Part shown: one piece after another, positions 15,609 to 24,019 of the stretch | How the letters are laid out: each line of letters begins with the position of its first letter | Position numbering within the stretch: position 1 is the first letter of the stretch | Assembly (NCBI GenBank): GCA_026397505.1 | Contig: JAPLUR010000113.1 | Coordinates: 1-45,791 of the forward strand | DNA: 45,791 bases | Source: Candidatus Zixiibacteriota bacterium | Lineage (GTDB): Bacteria; Zixibacteria; MSB-5A5; GN15; PGXB01 | Direction: 5' to 3' | The notes under the pieces: model-generated | The model's database searches: none | Seen by the model: only the letters and a program-made list of their open reading frames with translations | What the model was told of the DNA's origin: nothing | Translations under genes and position numbers: made by a program

Positions 15609-16157
15609 ATGAGTAATGATGATTTAGCCATGCACTATGTATGCACCCGGGAGAATGCCCATCGCCTGGCGAACAGGCATTCCCGATTCTGGGTTTGTAA
15701 CTGCGGCTGCCGCGAGGGGCGCGGGTTTTGCACCCGTTCCCGTATCGATGTCTGCCTTATGTTCCGCGAAGATGCCGGTTCCAGCGGTTCCGGTATAAAA
15801 GAGATTTCATTTGCCCAGGTCGAGGCGATCTTTGATGAGGCCAAAGAGAAAAACCTGGTCACTCGTCCTTTCCGGAACACGGAGGACAAAAGCGTGGTCG
15901 ACGGCATCTGTTTCTGCTGTGATGATTGCTGCGGGTATTTTCTCAACGCCGATGAGAAATGCGATAAGGGGACACATCTCGCCCAAACGAATTTCGAGGA
16001 TTGCACCCACTGCGGTATTTGTGTCGAGGTCTGCTATTTCAAGGCCCGCAGTATGCAAAAAAGCAAGCTGGTGGTTGATGACGATAAATGCTACGGGTGC
16101 GGCCTCTGTGTCGATATCTGTCCGGAAAGCTGCATTATCATGGTTCCCCGGCTCTAA
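15609..16157 (+). CDS. Dicluster 4Fe-4S ferredoxin-like protein with Cys-rich N-terminal domain
   Basis: 182 residues. Two C-terminal 4Fe-4S motifs are visible: CTHCGICVEVC (about 136-146) and CYGCGLCVDICP (about 164-175). In the first the usual Pro after the fourth Cys is replaced by Tyr. The N-terminal part has further cysteines (CNCGCREGRGFC near 30-41, FCCDDCCGYF near 105-114) that could bind another metal centre or cluster. This resembles electron-transfer proteins with an extra N-terminal module next to oxidoreductases, and it could pass electrons to or from the adjacent SDR; that link is inference. GGAAGGGCGG precedes the ATG. Confidence 0.85.
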   Translation: MSNDDLAMHYVCTRENAHRLANRHSRFWVCNCGCREGRGFCTRSRIDVCLMFREDAGSSGSGIKEISFAQVEAIFDEAKEKNLVTRPFRNTEDKSVVDGICFCCDDCCGYFLNADEKCDKGTHLAQTNFEDCTHCGICVEVCYFKARSMQKSKLVVDDDKCYGCGLCVDICPESCIIMVPRL

Positions 16158-16213
16158 GCAGTGAGCGATACATTCGATTATCTGTCGGCACTTATTAACG
16201 AGGTGTTTATCGC

Positions 16214-18040
16214 ATGCCAGGCATAAACGCCATTTTCAGCCATCAGCCATTATCTCGCCCTCTACTCGGATCTTCTTTAGCGGAATTCGATTACCGGGAG
16301 GGGCTTACTCTTAATGATTTTTTTACTCCGGACAATGTCTCTATCACCTTTCATGGCTATAAAGGGTATCCCTCACAGTCTTTTGAAGACAAAGACATGG
16401 TTGTACTTATCGAGGGGATGATCTACAACCGGACAGATTTCGAAATCCACGCCACCCTTCAAGAAATCGCCGAGGCATATCTTGCGGGAAAAGATCATAA
16501 GAAATTGATCCTCGATTTTATCGATCACTCCGATGGCGATTTTCTGGCGCTTCTCTATTTCAAGAATCAATCGCGGGCGATAATATTTAACGATCGCTGG
16601 GGGCGATTGCCGACTTTCTTTGTGGCTAACAAGAGTCTCTTTGCCCTTTCGCGCGAAACGAAATTTCTCTTGCACTGGCTGGAATCTATCGAGTTTGACC
16701 CGCCGGCTCTGGCCGAGTTTCTGGCTTTTGAATATACTCTGGGCGAGAAGACGATCTTCAAAAAGATTCGCCGCCTTTCCCCGGCTTCATCTTTTGAAAT
16801 CGATTTCTCCGGTTCCGAAGTCGTGGTACAATCCGAAATGCTGCGGCCGGTCTGTTTTGATACAGCCGCTTCCGGGTTAAGCCGTGATGAAATTCTCAAT
16901 CATACCGTAAGTCTTTTTCAGGAATCTCTCCTGACACGGGTCAACAGATTCGAGGAAAAGGGGATACAGATAATCGCCGACCTAAGCGGCGGTTTTGACA
17001 CCCGGGCGCTGTTTCTGGAGCTTTGCCGGAGCGGGGCCGATTTCACCCCATGCCATGACCGGTTGGCCACCGGCGATGAGAGCGCGGTGGCGCAGGCGCT
17101 GGCTGACCATTTCGGGAAAAAGCTCCACAAATTTGCGGCTGTCTATCCGGCGGACAATTTCGCCGAAATGAAACGAATCATCTATTTGACCGACTGCCAG
17201 GTTAACGGATGGACCTCGCTGACCTGTTTCTATGATGATCTGGAGCGGGAAAAAACGCTATCAGGTCTGATGGCACATTTTATGGGTTTTGGCGGTGAAT
17301 TTATCCGCCATCCTTATCATCTGCAAAAACCATATCGCGATCTGGCCGTGGCACTGAACGATGATGCCTACACCAATCTTATCAATGCCTCCGATGCTTG
17401 CGGTATGATAAATCTGTCAGCGAATGATTTCCGGCATAACCTGCAACAGGAGATTGCCCGATTCCCGGAAAAGAATGATTCCGGGAGAATCCGCCACCTG
17501 TACTTTGATTACTACAACCGGGTGGTCAATGGCGGCGAAAACAGACACCGCCTTTTCTCCTGGACAGTCCAGCCGCTCTGGGGGAAGAATCTCTTTGAAT
17601 TTGAAATGAATCAAATCCGACCGGAGATGATTGATTTCGGATTCTTTATCGATTTTCTATTGCTCCTCGATCCCCGGGCGCTTGATATCCCCATTTACGG
17701 CCTCAGAAATAATCTGAAGAGCAAAACCGGGCGCCGCCTTTTCAATGCCCGGAAGAACCTGAAAAATAATCTGCGAGATAATCGGTACATTTTTAAGGGA
17801 TTCAAATCGGTCCGGAAGCAGCTTTATCGCTATCGGAATAAAGGGCCGATATATCAGCCGCTTGTTGCCGAAATTCGGCAAGTCCATAGCCAGAGCCCTC
17901 TTGTTTCCCATTATTTCGACAAGATTGCTCTGGACCGATTTCTGGCGGGAAATCCTACCGCGATGCAGCTTTACCAACTGCTGACCCTGATGCTCTATAT
18001 GGCTGAGATTGAAAACCGCTTCCCGGCCAAAGTCAGGTGA
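16214..18040 (+). CDS. Asparagine-synthase-like protein lacking the glutaminase cysteine
   Basis: 608 residues. The N-terminal half (about 1-190) follows the class II glutamine amidotransferase fold of AsnB (GDFLALLYF, NDRWGRLPTFF, ALSRETKFLL). However, it begins MPGINAIF, so the Cys that should follow the initiator Met is absent and glutamine hydrolysis is not expected. The second half has the ATP-pyrophosphatase loop DLSGGFDTRAL (about 257-267) in place of SGGLDS, with conserved surroundings, so adenylation of a carboxylate is possible. Such proteins include lasso-peptide and beta-lactam cyclases and sugar/amide-forming enzymes in polysaccharide loci. Here no precursor peptide is obvious. 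GAGGTG precedes the ATG. The substrate is unknown. Confidence 0.8.
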   Translation: MPGINAIFSHQPLSRPLLGSSLAEFDYREGLTLNDFFTPDNVSITFHGYKGYPSQSFEDKDMVVLIEGMIYNRTDFEIHATLQEIAEAYLAGKDHKKLILDFIDHSDGDFLALLYFKNQSRAIIFNDRWGRLPTFFVANKSLFALSRETKFLLHWLESIEFDPPALAEFLAFEYTLGEKTIFKKIRRLSPASSFEIDFSGSEVVVQSEMLRPVCFDTAASGLSRDEILNHTVSLFQESLLTRVNRFEEKGIQIIADLSGGFDTRALFLELCRSGADFTPCHDRLATGDESAVAQALADHFGKKLHKFAAVYPADNFAEMKRIIYLTDCQVNGWTSLTCFYDDLEREKTLSGLMAHFMGFGGEFIRHPYHLQKPYRDLAVALNDDAYTNLINASDACGMINLSANDFRHNLQQEIARFPEKNDSGRIRHLYFDYYNRVVNGGENRHRLFSWTVQPLWGKNLFEFEMNQIRPEMIDFGFFIDFLLLLDPRALDIPIYGLRNNLKSKTGRRLFNARKNLKNNLRDNRYIFKGFKSVRKQLYRYRNKGPIYQPLVAEIRQVHSQSPLVSHYFDKIALDRFLAGNPTAMQLYQLLTLMLYMAEIENRFPAKVR

Positions 18041-18127
18041 ATGCATAGAGAGGTAATATCGCGGCGCAGGAAATCATAACATAAACCGAATCGGGTATCG
18101 TATAGTTTGAGGATATTGAGTCATCGC

Positions 18128-18156
18128 TTGACACGATTAAGATGAGAATCTATCTT
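18128..18156 (+). promoter_or_regulatory. Promoter of the lipoprotein gene
   Basis: TTGACA (18128-18133), 17 bases, TATCTT (18151-18156). It lies downstream of an in-frame ATG at 18142, which therefore cannot be the start if this promoter is used. Confidence 0.65.
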
Positions 18157-18183
18157 GAGACAGATCAATTCAGAGGTGGACAG

Positions 18184-18777
18184 ATGAAAAAGATTATTCT
18201 ATTAATGACAATACTATTATTGGCCGGATGCTCCTCGAACAAGCCGGAGGAACCGGCCAAATTCACTGAAGGGGCCAAATATTTCCCTTTGGCCGAGGGT
18301 GATACCTGGTACTTTACCACCAGCGACCAGCGCAAAATTGTCCGGACGGTTTCCGGCGATACGACGGTGCTGACTGTAACCTGCAAGCGGATTCTGGAGA
18401 ATGACAGTACTGCCGAGGCCTGGACGGTCGATACCAGCGGATTCAAGTTGCATCTTCTGCTGAAAGACCACTGGGCCGATCCGCCGCTTCTGATTCCGTT
18501 CAATCTCGTTCAGGGGAAACCTTACCACTACGACTCCAGGATTTATTTCTATGAGGGAGATGTTCTTTACTACTCCGACTTAACCGGCAGTTTGGAATTC
18601 AAGGGGTATATGACCAGGACAGTGGCGGCGGGCACCTTTGCCAGGGCGATCAAACTGCATTATATCCCCGATGGTTCTACCGCCTATGATGAGTACTACG
18701 GCAAAGGGGTGGGGCTATTGGATAACGGCGACTATTTTCTGGACAGTGCTTTTATTGGCGGTGTTTGGTACAAGTAA
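18184..18777 (+). CDS. Lipoprotein of unknown function
   Basis: 197 residues. MKKIILLMTILLLAGCSS is a type II signal peptide with lipobox LAGC, so the mature protein would be acylated on Cys16 and probably sorted by the Lol system also encoded in this window. The mature part is rich in beta-type sequence (GDTWYFTTSDQRKIVRTVSG, YYGKGVGLLDNGDYFL), typical of small periplasmic or outer-membrane-anchored lipoproteins. No named family is recognised. The start follows AGAGGTGG. It has its own promoter and terminator and lies between the two inverted dockerin arms. Confidence 0.8.
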   Translation: MKKIILLMTILLLAGCSSNKPEEPAKFTEGAKYFPLAEGDTWYFTTSDQRKIVRTVSGDTTVLTVTCKRILENDSTAEAWTVDTSGFKLHLLLKDHWADPPLLIPFNLVQGKPYHYDSRIYFYEGDVLYYSDLTGSLEFKGYMTRTVAAGTFARAIKLHYIPDGSTAYDEYYGKGVGLLDNGDYFLDSAFIGGVWYK

Positions 18778-18796
18778 TTCCTTGATAAAATGAAAA

Positions 18797-18817
18797 AGGG
18801 AGGAGCAACTCCTCCCT
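18797..18817 (+). terminator. Intrinsic terminator of the lipoprotein gene
   Basis: AGGGAGGAG (18797-18805) pairs perfectly with CTCCTCCCT (18809-18817) across a CAA loop, followed by CTTTG. Confidence 0.75.
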
Positions 18818-18847
18818 CTTTGCCTCGGAGCTAACCCCTTAATAAAA

Positions 18848-18880
18848 TTCAGGAAGCTATCACGAGGATAGCTTCCCGAA
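18848..18880 (-). terminator. Intrinsic terminator of the second dockerin paralogue
   Basis: TTCAGGAAGCTATC (18848-18861) with GATAGCTTCCCGAA (18867-18880), 14 bp with one wobble. On the minus strand it is followed by a TTTTATT tail, the same as at the first copy. Confidence 0.85.
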
Positions 18881-18956
18881 TTTTCAAATCTCATAAACTA
18901 CCGGATCACATTAATCCGCAAATGGGAGCAGGACAGCCCTGAATTGTCCATCCGGC

Positions 18957-21900
18957 TCACTTGCTCATACATTTCTGTTCCCACTCCTGACAAGTAGGGC
19001 AGCTTAAGGGAAAGCCTGAGTATAGCACTTTAATCAACCCAGTGACATCTTGGATATTTAAGATACAATCGCAGTTCAGATCAGCTTCCGGATACTTGCC
19101 TGGAGCGACCTTACAAGGGATACAAAAAACACTCTTATATAGGAAATTGATAATGCAAGTAACATCCTGAATGTTGACTCTGCCATCATGGTTGGCATCG
19201 CCGCGTTTCACACAGCAGCTAGTGGTAACCACGACATAGATGGTCGCGAAACCGGAGTCTCTGCCGTCGTTGGCGGTCACCGTAAAGGAGAAATGACCAC
19301 TATCCGGAGGCGTCCAGTTGAAGAGGCCAGTACCATTACCATTGTCGGCAAAGATCGAGGTACCCGGCAAACCGGTTGCCGTCATTGTGATGACATCACC
19401 ATCAAGGTCAAAGCCGGTTACCGTGCCGATCATCAACTGGGCCTTATTGCCGTAAAAAGTCTTGGATTGGACTATCGGGGCATTGTTGAACCGATCTCTC
19501 CACCACTGTTCGGCTTTGTCGATGGTGGTCTTCAGACCAGCAGCGCCAGTGTTATACTCGGTGGCGAGAATCTTGATGAAGATCAGCGTATCATTCACGC
19601 CCAGGTTCTTCTTACCGTAGTAAGCCACCATATTCAGATCCTGATACAGCGAATCTTCCATCATCGGCCGAGTCGACTGCCAGGGCTGATAACCGCTGCA
19701 AGTATTCAGCTTGTTATACAACTGCTGCGGCACGAAGTTACCGGTCGAATAGACCCAGTCGGCATTCAAACCGGTATACATACAGGTGATGTTGGGGAAC
19801 CGGTCGGCGGAACTGCTTGCGGGCAGTTTATAACCGTTGAGGTAGGCGAAACCACCGGCGCGATTGTTCGCCGGCACACAGTCATTATTGGTAATGCTGT
19901 CCGGGCCATATTCGCCGCCATAGCACCACATCATCTGACGCGTGGCGTCATAATCCGAACCGTTTTCCACACCAGAGTCGGAGGGAATGTCCCAGTCCAT
20001 AAGTTCGCCAATCATCAGATTGCTGTAAGCCACGCCGCGCTTATTGACGATTTTGAGCCTCTGGATAAGGAATCCGCAGGTATCCGGATGCGGAGGCATC
20101 CAGTACTCGCACTCAATACCCATTCCGGAGTCGCTGGTCAGGAACTGGTTGGTATAGGCATACTGATAGTCCGCATGGCTGGTGGAATCAACCACCAGTG
20201 CTTGCCCCGGACGGAAGCCGTTCTTATTCAGCCAGTCGGCATCAAAAATGTAAGAGTTGAGAATGGTGTCGCCGGGATTGTTACCCTTAGCCCGCAGAAT
20301 GAAGGGACTTGCGTCATAGAGATATATCTTGGCGTTGTCATCCTGACTGTTGGTGTTGAGGGTGGTGTCGCAGTCGTTGAAGAAATCGAGGTCATATGCG
20401 CCCCCTCCCTGATTACCCTGACGACCAAGATTTCCCGCGTTGTTCAGCACAATCCGGTTGCATGCGGTTCTGATACTGGCCCACTCGGGGAACTGAACCG
20501 TATCGGCAACAATCAGACGAACAGGCAGAGTATCCGGAGAGGTCGGAGCGTCGGTTACAAACTCGATGAAACCTTCGCAAACCTTCGGACCGCTTGTTAT
20601 CGCGCCACCCTTGTTCAAGTTAACGGTCGCATTGACAAAGTTCGGAACCAGATGCGAAATCGTCCACGGAACACCGGTGATACCCAGCCAATCCTGGCCG
20701 GGATAAGTCGTTTTGACAATATTGACCGCAAAGATATGCAGAATAGCATTACCGATGTTCTCCAGACGAACTGTCGTGTCAAGCGGGGTTGACGGTTTCG
20801 TCCAGGCCGGATCACCGATCTCATTGGGGGTGCATTCCAGCCGCGGGTTCGGAACCGGCGCGACGCATGGCAGGCGGAACCATTTCACCGGATTATATGT
20901 CCAGACGCCGTCATCCTGCACGCAGGCGCCCGGATAACGGTCCTGAACATAGAGGACGTCAAGGTACCAGTTCCCGATATAGCTTCCCGAGGGGTCAACA
21001 ATCGGAATACCGGTCCAGTCGCCGCCGCTCTTATCCATACCAAAACGGGACATCGAGGGCCACATCTCGGAGCCGCAGATAACCGCGCCAATAGTGTCGC
21101 AATGAGGCGTATAGGTATTGGTCAGGTTACGGGCGATATCCCAGTTCAAACCGCCGTTGTCGGAAACGGACATATAAAGCTCGCCGTTAGCCGCCGCTTC
21201 ATCCATTTGGCGATAACAGTCGTTATCTATACCATGGGCAATATCATTGAACTGGACAAATAGAGCATAAAACTTCCCATCACATTCTGACAACTGCATC
21301 TTAACTATACTCATCCGGTTCCAGACATCGCCATAGCATCCCGAATCAGGAATATCCCAGTTGGCGTCTTTAATTGTGGTAATCACATTGTTTCCATTAT
21401 CCCAATGAAACAAGCGGCAGCCATGGAAATGGTTGAAAACCGGTCCGTCCAGGGAGGGCGTCGCCTCGCGCGCGTTCCAAATGATGTGAAGCTGATCATC
21501 GGTATCAATAAGAGCCGAAAGGTCAGTTTCCGCTAGCCACCCGCTCTCATCTGGAACATAATTGTATTTTGTGACATTGACGGTCGGCGTCCAGGTAGCC
21601 CCCATGTTGTCAGACATCATATAATATACATCCGAATATTGTGGATAGCGCCACGGTGAAGAATTGTCATCGGGTGGCTCCGCATAGCCTGCGGTCCAGA
21701 CTAAAGCCACCTTTCCACTGACTCTTGAGGCGGTTACTACCGCGGAAATGGAACTGACGGTATCGATGGCTTTAGGAGGATATTCCCAGTGACCTACAGT
21801 GTCACTGCCTACCCTTCTAAAGTAGGAAATCCGCATGTTACCGGAATATCCACTACCCAGATGTGGATCCAGATAGTGCCAATTATCCCATTGGGCCAAA

Positions 21901-22592
21901 ACATGGGTTACAGTGTCACCGTTCCAGACTTGATATTCCATCGAGGGCCACCGATACACATATTGCCCAGGATTTCCATAGTCGGTTGTGCTGTCCGGAA
22001 CCTTGCTCCGGTAAGGCACAAAATAGCAGAAGCCCGGTGCGTAGTCATACCAGACTGTAGGTTTAGAATCGCCAGCATATCCGGTCTCGGTGTGATCGAT
22101 GCAAAGAATTGCTTTACCTTCGGTATCCACATCAAGGCCCACATAACCGGAAATATTATTGGGGGCTCCGGCATGAACATCGCAACCGCCGCTATCGGCG
22201 GAACCCTCCTGGAGAAATATCCCCAAGCCGGCGTCATAGGCTTCATAGCCGGTTTGCCAAAGCTCGTCCATCACTGTCGTCGTCTGTTTGGTCCAGGCAA
22301 AATGAACCATCTGTGTGCCGCGCCAGTCAACCTGCCGCTGCATACTGCCATAGTGTTGGTTATCATGGATTGTCACGCCAATTTTATAACCTGGTGCAGG
22401 ACTTGGGTAATTAACATATCCCAAACTCTGCCCTGTGCCCCCCTTATCCGCGGTTCCCTTTGCGGCATTTTGGGCCGGTGCGGCAAAGGGGTCCTGCTTC
22501 TTTATTGGTTTCTGCATGCCATGGGTAATCGATACCAAAAAGGTGAGGAATAGAAGCAGAATAGCCGAGTTCACCAAAATTCTATTTGTCAT
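18957..22592 (-). CDS. Large secreted Asp-box protein with C-terminal dockerin (inverted paralogue)
   Basis: 1211 residues with the same layout as the gene at 10610-14272: signal peptide (about 1-25), Asp-box-bearing propeller-like region (MSDNMGATW, SVSDNGGLNWD), Ig-like segment (RLENIGNAILHIFAV), a Cys/Trp-containing middle, an Ig/cadherin-like module (GFDLDGDVITMTATGLPG) and a dockerin (about 1125-1211). The middle part is very similar to the paralogue (e.g. ISHLVPNFVNATVNLNKGGA in both), while the N-terminal part is more diverged. The dockerin differs (DANHDGRVNIQD and DLNCDCILNIQD). It ends EQKCMSK, with its TGA 16 codons ahead of a TGA corresponding to the paralogue's stop. GGAAGGGATG precedes the ATG. 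Likely extracellular; activity unknown. Confidence 0.85.
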   Translation of the reverse strand: MTNRILVNSAILLLFLTFLVSITHGMQKPIKKQDPFAAPAQNAAKGTADKGGTGQSLGYVNYPSPAPGYKIGVTIHDNQHYGSMQRQVDWRGTQMVHFAWTKQTTTVMDELWQTGYEAYDAGLGIFLQEGSADSGGCDVHAGAPNNISGYVGLDVDTEGKAILCIDHTETGYAGDSKPTVWYDYAPGFCYFVPYRSKVPDSTTDYGNPGQYVYRWPSMEYQVWNGDTVTHVLAQWDNWHYLDPHLGSGYSGNMRISYFRRVGSDTVGHWEYPPKAIDTVSSISAVVTASRVSGKVALVWTAGYAEPPDDNSSPWRYPQYSDVYYMMSDNMGATWTPTVNVTKYNYVPDESGWLAETDLSALIDTDDQLHIIWNAREATPSLDGPVFNHFHGCRLFHWDNGNNVITTIKDANWDIPDSGCYGDVWNRMSIVKMQLSECDGKFYALFVQFNDIAHGIDNDCYRQMDEAAANGELYMSVSDNGGLNWDIARNLTNTYTPHCDTIGAVICGSEMWPSMSRFGMDKSGGDWTGIPIVDPSGSYIGNWYLDVLYVQDRYPGACVQDDGVWTYNPVKWFRLPCVAPVPNPRLECTPNEIGDPAWTKPSTPLDTTVRLENIGNAILHIFAVNIVKTTYPGQDWLGITGVPWTISHLVPNFVNATVNLNKGGAITSGPKVCEGFIEFVTDAPTSPDTLPVRLIVADTVQFPEWASIRTACNRIVLNNAGNLGRQGNQGGGAYDLDFFNDCDTTLNTNSQDDNAKIYLYDASPFILRAKGNNPGDTILNSYIFDADWLNKNGFRPGQALVVDSTSHADYQYAYTNQFLTSDSGMGIECEYWMPPHPDTCGFLIQRLKIVNKRGVAYSNLMIGELMDWDIPSDSGVENGSDYDATRQMMWCYGGEYGPDSITNNDCVPANNRAGGFAYLNGYKLPASSSADRFPNITCMYTGLNADWVYSTGNFVPQQLYNKLNTCSGYQPWQSTRPMMEDSLYQDLNMVAYYGKKNLGVNDTLIFIKILATEYNTGAAGLKTTIDKAEQWWRDRFNNAPIVQSKTFYGNKAQLMIGTVTGFDLDGDVITMTATGLPGTSIFADNGNGTGLFNWTPPDSGHFSFTVTANDGRDSGFATIYVVVTTSCCVKRGDANHDGRVNIQDVTCIINFLYKSVFCIPCKVAPGKYPEADLNCDCILNIQDVTGLIKVLYSGFPLSCPTCQEWEQKCMSK

Positions 22593-22942
22593 TCTTTCAT
22601 CCCTTCCAATGCACGTTTACCTGCTTCTCCCCGGGCCCGGCTCAACTCATGCTGAATGAACGGCCGGGGCGTTGTTAAGCTGTCATTGAACTAATGGCTT
22701 TGTAACCCGAGTGCTTCCGCCAACTAATCACCTCCCCCCGCAATCCAGCCTTAAAAGTCCCTGAAAAACAACATTTTCAATCTCTAAGAGAATCATTCCC
22801 GAGACCGCATAATTAATCGCCGCCAAACAGTAAGAGATATGTAACAGCGTATCAAACGCCAAATTTAACTAAAAAAGCCACTGCCTGTTGTGAAGCGCGA
22901 TGTAATAGCCCGATGTAAAGACTTGAATCTGGCTCTTAATTC
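22593..22942 (-). promoter_or_regulatory. Long 5' leader of the second dockerin paralogue
   Basis: About 350 bases, nearly the same as the leader at 10194-10609 in inverted orientation, including the TGAAAA/TTTTTCA hairpin, the GGGGGGAGGTGATT tract and a stronger GC-rich hairpin (CCCCGGCC pairing with GGGCCCGGGG). It lacks the AT-rich last part of the first leader. The coordinates also explain the gene-free stretch to the right of the coding region. Confidence 0.6.
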
Positions 22943-22971
22943 AAAGAACGCACACCGCGCCGAATTGTCAA
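22943..22971 (-). promoter_or_regulatory. Promoter of the second dockerin paralogue
   Basis: On the minus strand TTGACA (22966-22971), 17 bases, TTCTTT (22943-22948). It is aligned with the promoter of the first paralogue. Confidence 0.55.
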
Positions 22972-23091
22972 GCGCATGCGCCACTTTATTTCTTATCAAA
23001 ATACCTGTTCGGCGCCGTTCTATCCCTAACCGCTTGATTTTCAGGCAAGTGCGGAGGAGCCGATTTTGGCTTCTTTATCGCATTTTTTCTC

Positions 23092-23119
23092 TTGACAACA
23101 TTTAACGACATATTATATT
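23092..23119 (+). promoter_or_regulatory. Promoter of the DUF4159-DUF4175-TPR operon
   Basis: TTGACA (23092-23097), 16 bases, TATATT (23114-23119). The leader of about 140 bases includes an ACCCCCG/CGGGGGT hairpin (about 23147-23176) followed by ATTTATT. Confidence 0.65.
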
Positions 23120-23262
23120 AGGACGACCTTAGACATAATCCCTCCCACCCCCGCGCTCATCACTGGGCCCGGGGGTATTTATTTGAGCATTCCCACTGAT
23201 TTCCGTTAATATTTTTCATCGGGAACTCGATTTGGGTAGTATATTAATATGATGGTGTAACT

Positions 23263-23994
23263 ATGCCCAGAATTTACTTGCTTGCTATTTTACTTGCCTT
23301 ATTTATCGCAAACCCGATCGGCGCTCAGGAGCGGCGGGGCATGCTTCCGCCACAATTGCGCGTGCCTCAGCCCCCTCCCCCACCCCCGTCAATCAACCCT
23401 TCGGCGGTCACGGTGGCGCGGCTTCACTACAGCGGCGGCGGCGACTGGTATTGGGGCGGATCCTCGATCCCCAATTTCCTCAAATTCCTTCGGGAAAACA
23501 GCAATTTCCCGATCGATCCCGAGGAGAAGACTATCCAGATAATGGATGATAACCTGTTCCGGTACCCGTTTCTGTTCGCGACCGGGCATGGGATCATGAA
23601 ATTCACCGATGATGAAAAAGTTCGCCTGCGAACCTATCTGGCCGGAGGCGGTTTTCTGTTTATCAACGACTCGTACGGGATGGAGAAGAATCTAAAAAAG
23701 GAACTGGCGGCTCTTTTCCCCGAGCGGCCGCTGGTGGAACTCCCTTTTGACCATCCGATTTACCACAGCTATTACGATTTTTCCACCGGCCCGCCCAAAA
23801 TCCACGAGCACGACAACAAACCACCCCAGGGATTCGGGATAACGATCGATGGCCGCGTGGTATTGTATTACCTCTATGAATCCGATATAGGTGATGGCTG
23901 GGAGGACCCGCAGGTGCACAACGATCCGCCCGAAAAGCGGGAAGCGGCCCTGAAAATGGGGATGAATATTTTAGTCTATGCCCTGACCCATTAA
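23263..23994 (+). CDS. DUF4159 domain protein, secreted
   Basis: 243 residues. Signal peptide (about 1-22, IANPIGAQE), a Pro-rich linker (PQPPPPPPS), then a DUF4159 domain (about 48-243): VARLHYSGGGDWYWGG, LFATGHGIMKFTDDE, GGGFLFINDSYGM and MNILVYALTH. DUF4159 has a glutamine-amidotransferase-like/ThuA-like fold and usually lies in MoxR-type gene clusters with DUF4175-type membrane proteins, as it does here, but no catalytic function is established. Only a weak ribosome-binding site precedes the ATG. The next gene begins 25 bases on. It is probably the first gene of a three-gene operon. Confidence 0.85.
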   Translation: MPRIYLLAILLALFIANPIGAQERRGMLPPQLRVPQPPPPPPSINPSAVTVARLHYSGGGDWYWGGSSIPNFLKFLRENSNFPIDPEEKTIQIMDDNLFRYPFLFATGHGIMKFTDDEKVRLRTYLAGGGFLFINDSYGMEKNLKKELAALFPERPLVELPFDHPIYHSYYDFSTGPPKIHEHDNKPPQGFGITIDGRVVLYYLYESDIGDGWEDPQVHNDPPEKREAALKMGMNILVYALTH

Positions 23995-24019
23995 GGTCGA
24001 AGGGCTGACAAGGAACAAT

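Larger units (their letters stand above)
18842..22975 (-). repeat. Right arm of the 4.1-kb inverted duplication
   Basis: Reverse-complement counterpart of 10161-14337: promoter, leader, paralogous gene and terminator. The arms differ in the dockerin-encoding end and by about 70 bases just ahead of the start codon. Confidence 0.85.

Noticed and set aside
18142-18183. Upstream ATG for the lipoprotein
   Set aside because: It lies upstream of the -10 box and would place 14 polar residues ahead of a perfect lipoprotein signal peptide.
19188-20792. 534-residue open frame on the plus strand
   Set aside because: Antisense to the second dockerin paralogue; an equivalent antisense frame appears opposite the first paralogue, as expected of a coding shadow.
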